A stretch of DNA of 64,000 nucleotides, from positions 3,590,204 to 3,654,203 of the forward strand of contig JAQNBH010000003.1 in NCBI GenBank assembly GCA_028752905.1, given 5' to 3'. Below are positions 1 through 11,155 of the stretch, piece by piece; position 1 is the stretch's first letter, and the number at the start of each line of letters is the position of its first letter. Under the pieces are notes generated by a model that was not told the DNA's origin, ran no database searches, and saw nothing but the letters and a program-made list of their open reading frames with translations. Made by a program: the position numbers and the translations under genes. This stretch comes from Cladorhizidae sp. MBARI D1340-BT2 (taxonomy: Eukaryota; Porifera; Demospongiae; Poecilosclerida; Cladorhizidae).

Positions 1-185
1 CGAGGGCGAACGCTATTTTGTTCAGACCTTGTAATTGTATTGGAGGGCGAATACCATTTGAGGAAATATGATATATATATATAGTCAGTATCTTTCCTCT
101 GCTGTCTGTTCTCCTTGGCATTCAGCACCCACGCCAAGACAGGACACACAGGGGAATAGTTTCTACCTTGCCAAGCTTGTTATAT

Positions 186-466
186 CTAGTTCCTCATGGC
201 CAATGGTATATCCACCTCCATAGCTGAGTTGAAGAATCCAGTAGCTGTAGCATAATGGGACTCCATTGACTTGTCCTGCCTGCCACTAACTGCAGCCCAT
301 TCATACTTCTGGGCTGCCAGTTCTCTTGACCTTTTTTTTTCCACACCGAAATGACAATTTCGCATGTGATCCGTTATTTTTTGGGTGAACGTATGAATGT
401 GTGGTGAACAATATATGCAATAATTATATCCACTTCCCTTGTGGTCTTGTTTCTCTCGGTAACAAT
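186..466 (-). pseudogene. Possible BED/C2H2-type zinc-finger fragment
   Basis: About 90 codons are open on the minus strand immediately beyond repeat array A, whose own reading frame runs into it. The translation contains YCIYC followed 13 residues later by HMRNCH, which gives a C-x2-C-x13-H-x3-C pattern. BED fingers at the N-terminus of hAT-type transposases and chromatin proteins have this kind of spacing. After the finger comes a basic KKRSRE run and a polar tail, then a stop. No transposase catalytic region is present. The frame upstream is only minisatellite, so a natural start is missing and the fragment looks truncated. It could also be chance, because the Cys/His spacing is the only support. 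Confidence 0.28.
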
Positions 467-1250
467 ACATAAGACTGCATGCTCTATACTTAATACTGCA
501 ATAACAACATAAGACTGCATGCTCTATACTTAATACAGCAATAACAACACACAAGACTGCATGCTCTATACTTAATACAGCAATAACAACACATAAGACT
601 GCATGCTCTATACTTAATACAGCAATAACAACACACAAGACTGCATGCTCTATACTTAATACAGCAATAACAACATACAAGACTGCATGCTCTATACTTA
701 ATACAGCAATAATAACACACAAGACTGCATGCTCTATACTTAATACAGCAATAACAATACACAAGACTGCATGCTCTATACTTAATACAGCAATAACAAC
801 ACACAAGACTGCATGCTCTATACTTAATACAGCAATAACAACATAAGACTGCATGCTCTATACTTAATACAGCAATAACAACATTAGACGGCATGCTCTA
901 TACTTAATACAGCAATAATAACACACAAGACTGCATGCTCTATACTTAATACAGCAATAATAACATACAAGACTGCATGCTCTATACTTAATACAGCAAT
1001 AATAACACACAAGACTGCATGCTCTATACTTAATACAGCAATAACAACACACAAGACTGCATGCTCTATACTTAATACAGCAATAATAACATACAAGACT
1101 GCATGCTCTATACTTAATACAGCAATAATAACACACAAGACTGCATGCTCTATACTTAATACAGCAATAACAACACACAAGACTACATGCTCTATACTTA
1201 ATACAGCAATAACAACACACAAGACTGCATGCTAATACAGCAATAACAAC
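461..1250. repeat. Minisatellite A, about 42-bp unit, ~19 copies
   Basis: The core AGACTGCATGCTCTATACTT recurs about every 42 bp. Small indels near the AACAACACAC segment shift the period in a few copies. Because 42 is divisible by three and the unit lacks stops in several frames, both strands show long artificial frames; one is a 14-residue repeat containing IAVLSIEHAVLC. The final copy loses most of its middle (near 1231-1240). Confidence 0.95.
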
Positions 1251-1420
1251 ATGGGTACAATGACCTTCTCAATAATCAACTTTGAATATACACACTCGGA
1301 GGTTTCTGCTAGGTGCTCTAGCCTTCATCAGGAATTCCTGATGAAGGCTGGCAGAAACTTTGTGTGAGTAAATTCAATTCTATTTCAAGTTGATTATTGA
1401 GAATGCCATTGTATCTACAT
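1251..1420. mobile_element. Foldback/MITE-like element with central palindrome
   Basis: The two halves are imperfect inverted repeats of about 80 bp. TTCTCAATAATCAACTTTGA on the left matches the reverse complement of CAAGTTGATTATTGAGAA on the right. At the centre 1320-1349 is a perfect 30-bp palindrome around GGAATTCC. The right flank, ATTATGTCAACTGAGAGTTC, recurs near 48036-48060, and GATGAAGGCTAGAGCAT-type cores recur at 25.15, 43.26 and 47.97 kb. This is therefore a dispersed family. It has no coding capacity; the transposon superfamily is not identified. Confidence 0.75.
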
Positions 1421-1607
1421 TATGTCAACTGAGAGTTCATAGAGAATAAATTCAGCTTCTACACTATTGATGAACACGACTATTTTGCATTGGTTTGAAG
1501 AACTCTGGTGTCACAGAAGATTGTTTTGTTGCATCAATGATGTGGCTTGAGGGGAATTTTTTTTATAAGGGCTGGATTCAAGTTGTCTAGAAGATCCATC
1601 TGTGTGT

Positions 1608-3340
1608 GCTAGCCTTGTCTCAGTAGGCTGGATATAGCCCTGGTTCTATCAGCTGGGTGCTAGCCTGGTTTCAGTAGGCTTGGTATAGCCCTAGTTCTAT
1701 CAGCTGGGTGCTAGCCTGGTCTCAGTAGGCTGGGTATAGCCCTGGTTCTATCAGCTGGGTGCTAGCCTGGTTTCAGTAGGCTGGGTATAGCCCTGGTTCT
1801 ATCAGCTGGGTGCTAGCCTGGTCTCAGTAGGCTGGGTATAGCCCTGGTTCTATCAGCTGGGTGCTAGCCTGGTTTCAGTAGGCTGGGTATAGCCCTGGTT
1901 CTATCAGCTGGGTGCTAGCCTTGTCTCAGTAGGCTGGGTATAGCCCTGGTTCTATCAGCTGGGTGCTAGCCTGGTTTCAGTAGGCTGGGTATAGCCCTGG
2001 TTCTATCAGCTGGGTGCTAGCCTTGTCTCAGTAGGCTTGGTATAGCCCTGGTTCTATCAAGCGTGGTTTCAGTAGGGCCCTAGTCCTACCAGCTGTGCTA
2101 GCCTGGTTTCAGTAGGCTTGGTATAGCCCTAGTCCTATCAGCTGTGCTAGCCTGGTCTCAGTAGGCTGGGTATAGCCCTGGTCCTACCAGCTGGGTGCTA
2201 GCCTGGTCTCAGTAGGCTTGGTATAGCCCTGGTTCTATCAGCTGGGTGTTAGCCTGGGCTTGGTATAGCCCTGGTTCTATCAGCTGGGTGCTAGCCTTGT
2301 CTCAGTAGGCTTGGTATAGCCCTGGTTCTATCAGCTGGGCGCTAGCCTGGTTTCAGTAAGCTCGGTATAGCCCTGGTCCTATCAGCTGGGTGCTAGCCTG
2401 GTCTCAGTAGGCTGGGTATAGGCATGGTCCTAACAGCTAGGTGCTAGCCTAGTCTCAGTAGGTTTGGTGTAGACATTCCTAACAGCTAGGTGGGTGCTAG
2501 CCTGGTCTCAGTAGGCTGGGTATATAGGCATGGTCCTACCAGATGGTGGCCTGGTCTCAGTCGAGTGGAAATAGGCTTGGTCCTAACGGCTGTGTGCTAG
2601 CCTAGTCTCAGTAGGGGCTTGGTTTAGCCCTGGTTCTACCAGCTGGGAACTAGCCTGGTCTCAGTAGGCTGGGTTTAGCCCTGGTTCTACCAGCTGGGAA
2701 CTAGCCTGGTCTCAGTAGGCTGGGTTTAGCCCTGGGTCTACCAGTTGGGAACTAGCCTGGTCTCAGTAGGCTGGGTTTAGCCCCGGCTGGGAACTAGCCT
2801 GGTCTCAGTAGGCTGGGTTTAGCCCTAGTTCTACCAGCTGGGAACTAGCCTGGTCTCAGTAGGCTGGGTTTAGCCCTGGTCCTACCAGCTGGGAACTAGC
2901 CTGGTCTCAGTAGGCTGGGTTTAGCCCTGGGTCTACCAGCTGGGAACTAGCCTGGTCTCAGTAGGCTGGGTTAGGCATGGTCCTACCAGCTGGTTGTTAG
3001 CCTGGGGGTACAGCCCTGCTGGGTGGTAGCCTGCCTGGTCTCAGTAGGCTGGCTGTAGGCATGGTCCTACCAGCTGGTTGTTAGCCTGGGGGTACAACCC
3101 TGCTGGGTGGTAGCCTGCCTGGTCTCAGTAGGCTGGGTATAGGCATAGTCCTATCAGCTGGTTGTTAGCCTGGGGGTACAACAACCCAGCTGGGTGGTAG
3201 CCTGCCTGGTCTCAGTAGGCTGGGTATAGGCATGGTCCTACCAGCTGGTTGTTAGCCTGGGGGCACAGCCCTGATGGGTGGTAGCCTGCCTGGTCTCAGT
3301 AGGCTGGGTATAGACATAGTCCTATCAGCTGGGTGCTACT
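1608..3340. repeat. Minisatellite B, ~51-bp unit, three sub-families
   Basis: The unit includes GTGCTAGCCTGGTCTCAGTA and runs near 51 bp. Three zones are visible: GCTGGGTGCTAGCC units (to about 2600), GCTGGGAACTAGCC units (about 2630-2960), then longer composite units containing GGTTGTTAGCCTGGGGG (about 2980-3330). The zoning implies successive local expansions from different variant founders. Confidence 0.93.
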
Positions 3341-4336
3341 CTCCAAGAGTGTAGCCCACCTAGGTGCAGCCCAGCTGGTCCTGGCAGTGAAGCCCTATTA
3401 GTGGGCTTATGGCTAAAAGGGTCTAAGGGTCAAAATAAATTGTTGCTGGGGTTTCACCTGGTGGTTCCCCTGGTAGTTTCCCTGGTAGCTTCCCTCAATC
3501 ACAACAATGAATGTAATCTGCTTGTAATTGCTGAATCATCCTACTAAGTGCTTTCTGTAGACTAAAGTCTATAGACCAGCTATTTATAGACCAGCTATTT
3601 ATAGACCCACACTCATGTTGTACCAACGAAGCTTCTCTGCATTGATAGGTCAATGCTTGACTCACTCTCTTATAAACAGGTGATAGAAACTGCACCCTGA
3701 GAAAGTAGAACAATCCCCTCAAAAACTTGTTTCTAGGATTATAATTTAAAGGCAAGTATATTAAGGGCTCATGGATACATACATGCATAGACACAATAAT
3801 TTTCTCCCTGTTATAGCCCTAACAAGTGTTGTGATGGTCCTAAGGCTCCTAGCCTAGTGGTGATAGCCCTGGGCTTACTGTAGTGATAGCCTTGCCCCTA
3901 GCCCTAGGCCTACTATATGATAGTCCTAAGATACCTAGCCCTAGGCTTATTGTAGTGATAATCCTAAGCCACCTAGTCTAGGGTTACTGAAGTGATAGTC
4001 CTACCAGGCCTACTGTAATGATAGCCCCAGTGATAACCCTTCCCATAGCCCTAGGTCTATTGGAGTGATAGCTGGAAGAATGTGTGGCAGTGTATACCTG
4101 GGTGTGTGATCTAGTGCTCTGTATCATGTGAACATTTTGACCACCAGGTACTCGAGCTTTTCTCTTCACAGGTGTGTGGCTCTTTCTAGTCCCTATGAAC
4201 ATTTCATAACTACTCTGCCTGCGGTAGGTGATGGTGGACTGATGTGTCTTTGCTAAGCTTTCACTTACAAACTGTTTCTTCCCAAAACAAACAGAAAGTT
4301 TGGTCAGTTAGTAATTTTAGGTAGGACAGCCGTCTC
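3341..4336. other. Decayed repeat and unassigned sequence
   Basis: No supportable gene. 3341-3420 is diverged array B material. 3580-3606 has a short duplication of ATAGACCAGCTATTT. 3810-4080 is a very degenerate family of CCTAGCCCTAGGC / AGTGATAG segments about 35-50 bp apart, resembling an old minisatellite. Open frames of 99 and 72 codons on the minus strand have no recognisable domains and low-complexity composition. Confidence 0.6.
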
Positions 4337-5379
4337 GTTAGATACATCCTGCAGTGACAGCTAATCTCATGCCCAGCCACCTCTATGCACTAGTTATATA
4401 TATCCTGCAGTGGACAGCTAATCACTCGTGCCCAGCCATCTCTATGCACTAGTTAGATATATCCTGCAGTGGACAGCTAATCTCTCATGCCCAGCCATCT
4501 CTATGGACTAGTTAGATATATCCTGCAGTGGACAGCTAATCTCTCATGCCTAGACATCTCTATGCACTAGTTAGATATATCCTGCAGTGGACAGCTAATC
4601 TCTCATGCTCAGCCATCTCTATGCACTAGTTACTGTATATATATCCTGCAGTGGGCAGCTAATCTCTCATGCCCAGCCATCTCTATGCACTAGTTAGATA
4701 TATCCTGCAGTGGACAGCTAATCTCTCATGCCCAGCCATCTCTATGCTAGTTAGATATATCCTGCAGTGGACAGCTAATCTCTCATGCCCAGCCATCTCT
4801 ATGCAATAGTTAGATATATCCTGCAGTGGACAGCTAATCTCTCATGCCCAGCCATCTCTATGCACTAGTTAGATATATCCTGCAGTGGACAGCTAATCTC
4901 TCATGCCCAGCCATCTCTATGCTAGTTAGATATATCCTGCAGTGGACAGCTAATCTCTCATGCCCAGCCATCTCTATGCACTAGTTATGCAGTGGACAGC
5001 TAATCTCTCATGCCCAGCCATCTCTATGCACTAGTTAGATATATCCTGCAGTGGACAGCTAATCTCTCATGCCTAGCCATCTCTATGCACTAGTTAGATA
5101 TATCCTGCAGTGGACAGCTAATCTCTCATGCCCAGCCATCTCTATGCACTAGTTAGATATATCCTGCAGTGGACAGCTAATCTCTCATGCCTAGCCATCT
5201 CTATGCACTAGTTAGATATATCCTGCAGTGGACGGCTAATCTCTCATGCCCAGCCATCTCTATGCACTAGTTAGATATATCCTGCAGTGGACAGCTAATC
5301 TCTCATGCCCAGCCATCTCTATGCACTAGTTAGATATATCCTGCAGTGGACGGCTAATCTCTCATGCCTAGACATCTAC
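4337..5379. repeat. Minisatellite C, 59-bp unit, ~18 copies
   Basis: The unit begins TAGTTAGATATATCCTGCAG and continues GACAGCTAATCTCTCATGCC; 59 bp apart over the array. One copy near 4981-4990 has lost the TAGATATATCC part, and one near 4628 gained an extra ACTGTA. Copies are highly similar, suggesting recent homogenisation. Confidence 0.95.
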
Positions 5380-5699
5380 AGTTTCTCAGGCTGTCAAGGG
5401 TTGTCACTGCTTTGCATGTGTTTAATCTCCTTAGCCATATAGACCTGCAAGTTCTTCTATAAGAATAGTTAATGTATCTGTTGGATTGCTGTTGTTGTAA
5501 GTATTTATGTTTGTTATTCAGTGAGCGAAGTGAACAGACTCTCTAATCATGTCAGTTGAGATATTTTTTTGCACGATATGAATCTAACAGAGATTTTCCG
5601 CTGGACCACGTGGACCCATAATACACAGACTAATAAGTCGTCCACGGAGTACAGCACATGCTCTGCCACATATCTCTAAGTAATAGTTTTCGTGTCACT

Positions 5700-5843
5700 A
5701 TGAATGAAGTTAGAAGAGTGCATAAGAAGTACTGGAAAAGAGCGATGCATGCCTCAGAGACTGAGGAAGAGAATAAAGAAAGACTGAGGATAGGAAGAGA
5801 ACTAGGAAGAGTGCCCAAACATGAACAAGGAGGTGCTGCTTAG
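5700..5843 (+). CDS. Candidate small basic/acidic helical ORF
   Basis: ATG at 5700 opens a 47-codon frame ending TAG at 5841-5843. It reads as a charged helix containing KKYWKRAM, then SETEEENKERLRIG. The same layout (YW-x-R-A followed by a SEEE-rich helix and LR) occurs in the minus-strand exon at 46683-46778, which contains SYWNRAF and DSEEEKLLRLAM. This similarity between two distant places in the window is the best argument that the frame was coding. After the stop the same frame reads QQQRKQQ, so a longer ancestral frame is possible. Charged helices of this type also occur in Helitron-associated and other transposon proteins; I cannot decide between those. Confidence 0.3.
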   Translation: MNEVRRVHKKYWKRAMHASETEEENKERLRIGRELGRVPKHEQGGAA

Positions 5844-6118
5844 CAGCAGCAAAGGAAGCAACAACCAGCAATGTCAGCTCTCTGGCAGAGACAAGGTTAA
5901 TTCTTCTCTCCACTTACTTTCACTCCACCAAACAATGCACTGCTGTGCTATGTGCCTGCCAACCCCAGGGGTGTGTGGTGTTAGGGGAGGGCACTTAATT
6001 ACATGTAGTGAAGCTTATCTGGTTGGTTGACCAGAATTCCTTTGACCTGCATTGTGTAGCCTCCCTCTCTCTCTCTTCCACAATCTGGCAATGATCAGTG
6101 GTTGGTGTGCAGTGTGTG

Positions 6119-6150
6119 CTGTGTGTGGTGTGTGTGTGTGTATATGTGTG
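6119..6150. repeat. TG microsatellite
   Basis: Interrupted TG/GTG run in otherwise unassigned DNA (5844-6338), where I see no other feature except CT-rich 6062-6077. Confidence 0.8.
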
Positions 6151-6338
6151 TTGCTTCAGTGCACACTAGCCAGCTCTCACTGTATCCTTAGTTGACCACC
6201 AGGAAGTCAGATCAACCTTTGAAATGCCTACAGTTGCACTTCTACCCTTGTAAGGGTTTGCCCCTGGTTGTCTAGAGGCCTGACTACTTGATATCCTTCA
6301 TTGTGGAGGTCTTGTTCAAATGTCTCATCAAGTAGAGA

Positions 6339-7931
6339 CTGTTCCCTGCCTAGCACTGTGTGTATTGGTCCAGTGTGTGGCACTGTTCCCTGCCTAGACT
6401 ATGATGTATTGTGTGTGGCATTAGTCCAGTGTGTGGCACTGTTCCCTGCCTAGACTATGATGCACTGTGTGTGGCATTGGTCCAGTGTGTGGCATTGTTC
6501 ACTGCCTAGACTATGATGCACTGTGTGTGGCATTGGTCCAGTGTGTGGCACTGTTCCCTGCCTAGATTATGATGTATTGTGTGTGGCATTAGTCCAGTGT
6601 GTCGCACTGTTCCCTGCCTAGATTATGATGCACTGTGTGTGGCATTGGTCCAGTGTGTGGCATTGTTCACTGCCTAGACTATGATGCACTGTGTGTGGCA
6701 TTGGTCCAGTGTGTCGCACTGTTCCCTGCCTAGATTATGATGTACTGTGTATGGCATTGGTCCATTGTGTGGCACTGTTCCCTGCCTAGACTACGATGTA
6801 CTGTGTGTGGCATTGGTCCAGTGTGTGGCACTGTTCCCTGCCTAGACTATGATGTACTGTGTGTGGCATTGGTCCAGTGTGTGGCACTGTTCCCTGCCTA
6901 GACTATGATGTACTGTGTGTGGCAATTGTCCAGTGTGTGGCACTGTTCCCTGCCTAGACTATGATGCACTGTGTGTGGCATTGGTCCAGTGTGTGGCACT
7001 GTTCCCTGCGCCTAGACTATGATGTACTGTGTGTGGCATTGGTCCAGTGTGTGGCACTGTTCACTGCCTAGACTATGATGTACTGTGTGTGGCATTGGTC
7101 CAGTGTGTGGCACTGTTCACTGCCTAGACTTTGATGTACTGTGTGTGGCATTGGTCCAGTGTGTGGCACTGTTCACTGCCTAGACTATGATGTACTGTGT
7201 GTGGCATTGGTCCAGTGTGTGGCACTGTTCCCTGCCTAGACTATGATGCACTGTGTGTGGCATTGGTCCAGTGTGTGGCACTGTTCACTGCCTAGACTAT
7301 GATGCACTGTGTGTGGCATTGGTCAAGTGTGTGGCACTGTTCACTGCCTAGACTATGCACTGTGTGTGGCACTGTTCCCTGCCTAGACTATGATGCACTG
7401 TGTGTGGCATTGGTCCAGTGTGTGGCACTGTTCCCTGCCTAGACTATGATGCACTGTGTGTGGCATTGGTCAAGTGTGTGGCACTGTTCCCTGCCTAGAC
7501 TATGATGCACTGTGTGTGGCATTGGTCCAGTGTGTGGCACTGTTCCCTGCCTAGACTATGATGCACTGAGTGTGGCATTGGTCCAGTGTGTGGCACTGTT
7601 CCCTGCCTAGACTATGATGTACTGTGTGTGGCATTGGTCCAGTGTGTGGCACTGTTCACTGCCTAGACTATGATGCACTGTGTGTGGCATTGGTCCAGTG
7701 TGTGCACACTGTTCACTGTCTAGACTATGATGCACTGTGTGTGGCATTGGTCCAGTGTGTGGCACTGTTCCCTGCCTAGACTATGATGCACTGTGTGTGG
7801 CATTGGTCCAGTGTGTGGCACTGTTCACTGCCTAGACTATGATGTACTGTGTGTGGCATTGGTCCAGTGTGTGGCACTGTTCACTGCCTAGACTATGATG
7901 CACTGTGTGTGGCATTGGTCCAGTGTGTGGC
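6339..7931. repeat. Minisatellite D, 56-bp unit, ~28 copies
   Basis: Core GGCATTGGTCCAGTGTGTGG plus ACTGTTCCCTGCCTAGACTA. Two alternating variants are seen, TTCCCTGCC versus TTCACTGCC and GATGTACTG versus GATGCACTG, and they are intermixed rather than blocked. A truncated unit is at about 7350-7372. Confidence 0.95.
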
Positions 7932-8167
7932 TCTTGTCAGTCAGTTGTGTGTATAAGCTCATAAAGGTACTACTATGTCAACTTCAAAAGTGATTCTAGA
8001 AGGTGCCTCAGCATGTTGACTGAAGCATAGATTTGTACAAAGCATGTATTAATATATCATGTCTGCAGCTGATGGTCAAAATTCAACCTAACCTAACAGT
8101 CGAATGTGGTATTAAATGTGGCACACTTGAGGACATTATTTGTCCAGAAGAAGTTAGAAGCTCCACC

Positions 8168-10244
8168 AGACATGTAGACCTGGTGGACCAGCAGCTAGAC
8201 ATGTAGACCTGGTGGACCAGTAGCTAGACATGTAGACCTGGTGGACCAGCAGCTAGTCATGTAGACCTGGTGGACCAGTAGCTAGACATGTAGACCTGGT
8301 GGACCAGTAGCTAGACATGTAGACCTGGTGGACCAGCAGCTAGACATGTAGACCTGAGTGGACCAGTAGCTAGACATGTAGACCTGGTGGACCAGCAATA
8401 GTCATGTAGACCTGGTGGACCAGCAATAGTCATGTAGACCTGGTGGACCAGCAATAGTCATGTAGACCTGGTGGACCAGCAGCTAGTCATGTAGACCTGG
8501 TGGACCAGCAATAGTCATGTAGACCTGGTGGACCAGCAGCTAGACATGTAGACCTGGTGGACCATCAGCTAGACATGTAGACCTGGTGGACCAGTAGCTA
8601 GTCATGTAGACCTGGTGGACCAGCAATAGTCATGTAGACCTGGTGGACCAGCAGCTAGACATGTAGACCTGGTGGACCATCAGCTAGACATGTAGACCTG
8701 GTGGACCAGTAGCTAGACATGTAGACCTGGTGGACCAGCAGCTAGTCATGTAGACCTGGTGGACCAGCAGCTAGACATGTAGACCTGGTGGACCAGTAGC
8801 TAGACATGTAGACCTGGTGGACCAGTAGCTAGTCATGTAGACCTGGTGGACCAGCAGCTAGACATGTAGACCTGGTGGGCCAGTAGCTAGACATGTAGAC
8901 CTGGTGGACCAGTAGCTAGTCATGTAGACCTGGTGGACCAGCAGCTAGACATGTAGACCTGGTGGGCCAGTAGCTAGTCATGTAGACCTGGTGGACTAGC
9001 AGCTAGTCATGTAGACCTGGTGGACCAGCAGCTAGTCATGTAGACCTGGTGGACTAGCAGCTAGTCATGTAGACCTGGTGGACCAGCAATAGTCATGTAG
9101 ACCTGGTGGACCAGTAGCTAGACATGTAGACCTGGTGGACCAGTAGCTAGTCATGTAGACCTGGTGGACCAGCAATAGTCATGTAGACCTGGTGGACCAG
9201 TAGCTAGTCATGTAGACCTGGTGGACCAGTAGCTAGTCATGTAGACCTGGTGGACCAGCAATAGTCATGTAGACCTGGTGGACCAGTAGCTAGTCATGTA
9301 GACCTGGTGGACCAGTAGCTAGACATGTAGACCTGGTGGACCAGCAATAGTCATGTAGACCTGGTGGACCAGTAGCTAGTCATGTAGACCTGGTGGACCA
9401 GCAATAGTCATGTAGACCTGGTGGACCAGTAGCTAGACATGTAGACCTGGTGGACCAGTAGCTAGTCATGGTAGACCTGGTGGACCAGTAGCTAGACATG
9501 TAGACCTGGTGGGCCAGCAATAGTCATGTAGACCTGGTGGACCAGTAGCTAGACATGTAGACCTGGTGGACCAGCAGCTAGACATGTAGACCTGGTGGAC
9601 CAGCAGCTAGACATGTAGACCTGGTGGGCCAGCAATAGTCATGTAGACCTGGTGGACCAGTAGCTAGACATGTAGACCTGGTGGACCAGCAGCTAGACAT
9701 GTAGGCCTGGTCAGCCAGTAGCTAGTCATGTAGACCTGGTGGACCAGCAGCTAGACATGTAGACCTGGTGGACCAGTAGCTAGACATGTAGACCTGGTGG
9801 ACCAGTAGCTAGACATGTAGACCTGGTGGACCAGTAGCTAGTCATGTAGACCTGGTGGACCAGTAGCTAGTCATGTAGACCTGGTGGACCAGCAATAGTC
9901 ATGTAGACCTGGTGGGCCAGTAGCTAGACATGTAGACCTGGTGGACCAGCAGCTAGACATGTAGACCTGGTGGACCAGTAGCTAGACATGTAGACCTGGT
10001 GGACCAGTAGCTAGACATGTAGACCTGGTGGACCAGTAGCTAGACATGTAGACCTGGTGGACCAGTAGCTAGTCATGTAGACCTGGTGGACCAGTAGCTA
10101 GTCATGTAGACCTGGTGGACCAGCAATAGTCATGTAGACCTGGTGGACCAGTAGCTAGACATGTAGACCTGGTGGACCAGTAGCTAGACATGTAGACCTG
10201 GTGGACCAGCAGCTAGACATGTAGACCTGGTGGACCAGTAGCAG
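8168..10244. repeat. Minisatellite E, 28/29-bp variant-repeat array, ~72 copies
   Basis: Invariant core CATGTAGACCTGGTGGACCA is joined by a short variable linker: AGCTAGA, AGCTAGT or the 1-bp shorter AATAGT, each preceded by CAGC or CAGT. Linker types are interspersed along the array, so it resembles a minisatellite variant-repeat code. The even spacing can mimic CRISPR, but no unique spacers exist. Confidence 0.95.
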
Positions 10245-10560
10245 CTGGATTGCAGAGTCCTTTATTCTTCAGATCTCAATACATTATGATGACATCATCA
10301 TTGGATGCCCTAGCATTTGTTTCCTTGCCATTCCCCTAACTCTAGCTATTGCCCTGGCCCTAGCCTTTGCCCTGCTCCTAACCCTAGCCACTGTCCTAAC
10401 CATAATCACTTCCCTTAGCACTGCTAACTCTAACTAAAGACCTGGTCCATGGTTGCTTTGTAACACTGTAGCTGAGTGCAAACCAGAGCACACACCCTTC
10501 TTTGCGGTCCTTTTATCTTGTCAGTGGCTGTTATTGCCCTGCCGTGGTATAGTGTGTGGA
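10245..10560. other. Unassigned, short CCTAAC/CCTAGC-rich tract
   Basis: 10330-10440 is rich in CCCTAG/CCTAAC hexamers with no regular period. Nothing else can be supported here. Confidence 0.5.
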
Positions 10561-10564
10561 CTTC

Positions 10565-11058
10565 TTCAACAAGGAGCAGTGGTGTTGAATGTTCAAGTAG
10601 TGGTGGTGAATGTCCTTCTGTAGCAGGTAGCAGTAGCAGATAGTAGGCTAAGGGTGGTAACAGTGTGTTGTGCAAGAAGTGTTCTTCTTTTTTTTAACCG
10701 AGAGTGTTCTTCCTTAACAAGTAGTAGTGGTGAGTGCCCTACTGTAGCAGGTAGCAGTAATGAGTGTTCTTCCTTAACAGGCAGTAGTGGTGAGTGCCCT
10801 ACTGTAGCAGGTAGCAGTAATGAGTGTTCTTCCTTAACAAGTAGTAGTGGTGAGTGCCCTACTGTAGCAGGTAGCAGTAATGAGTGTCCTTCCTTAACAG
10901 GTAGTAGTGGTGAGTGCCCTTCTGTAGCAGGTAGCAGTAATGAGTGTTCTTCCTTAACAAGTAGTAGTGGGTGAGTGCCCTACTGTAGCAGGTAGCAGTA
11001 ATGAGTGTTCTTCCTTAACAGGCAGTAGTGGTCAGTGCCCTTTAATTAACAGGTAATA
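10565..11058. repeat. Minisatellite F, 60-bp unit, ~6 regular copies
   Basis: Regular units at 10701-11045 combine GTGAGTGCCCTACTGTAGCA and TTCTTCCTTAACA, with a decayed leading copy at 10565-10645. The plus strand is open for about 100 codons as a Ser/Cys-rich 20-residue repeat (ECPTVAGSSNECSSLTSSSG). A 1-bp insertion at about 10970 breaks the frame in the fifth copy, so coding use is doubtful. Each unit also contains TTCCTTAACAG, an acceptor-like string. Confidence 0.9.
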
Positions 11059-11155
11059 ATGTGTTTTTCAACTAGTTGGTACCCTTCTCTAAATCATTTA
11101 TTGGTTTCTCAGCAGGAGTCCAGGAGTGAGTAGTTTGAGCGCGAGGCACCAAACT

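Noticed and set aside
461..1250. Proteins of 112-222 codons with a repeated IAVLSIEHAV motif
   Set aside because: Stop-free reading of a 42-bp minisatellite in several frames and from several starts; no codon or splice support.
8168..10244. CRISPR-like array (28-29 bp regular repeats)
   Set aside because: No unique spacers; the variable part is one of three short linkers. It is a eukaryotic minisatellite.
10654..10974. Ser/Cys-rich secreted repeat protein
   Set aside because: 60-bp array; no ATG in a good context and a 1-bp insertion breaks the frame in the fifth copy.
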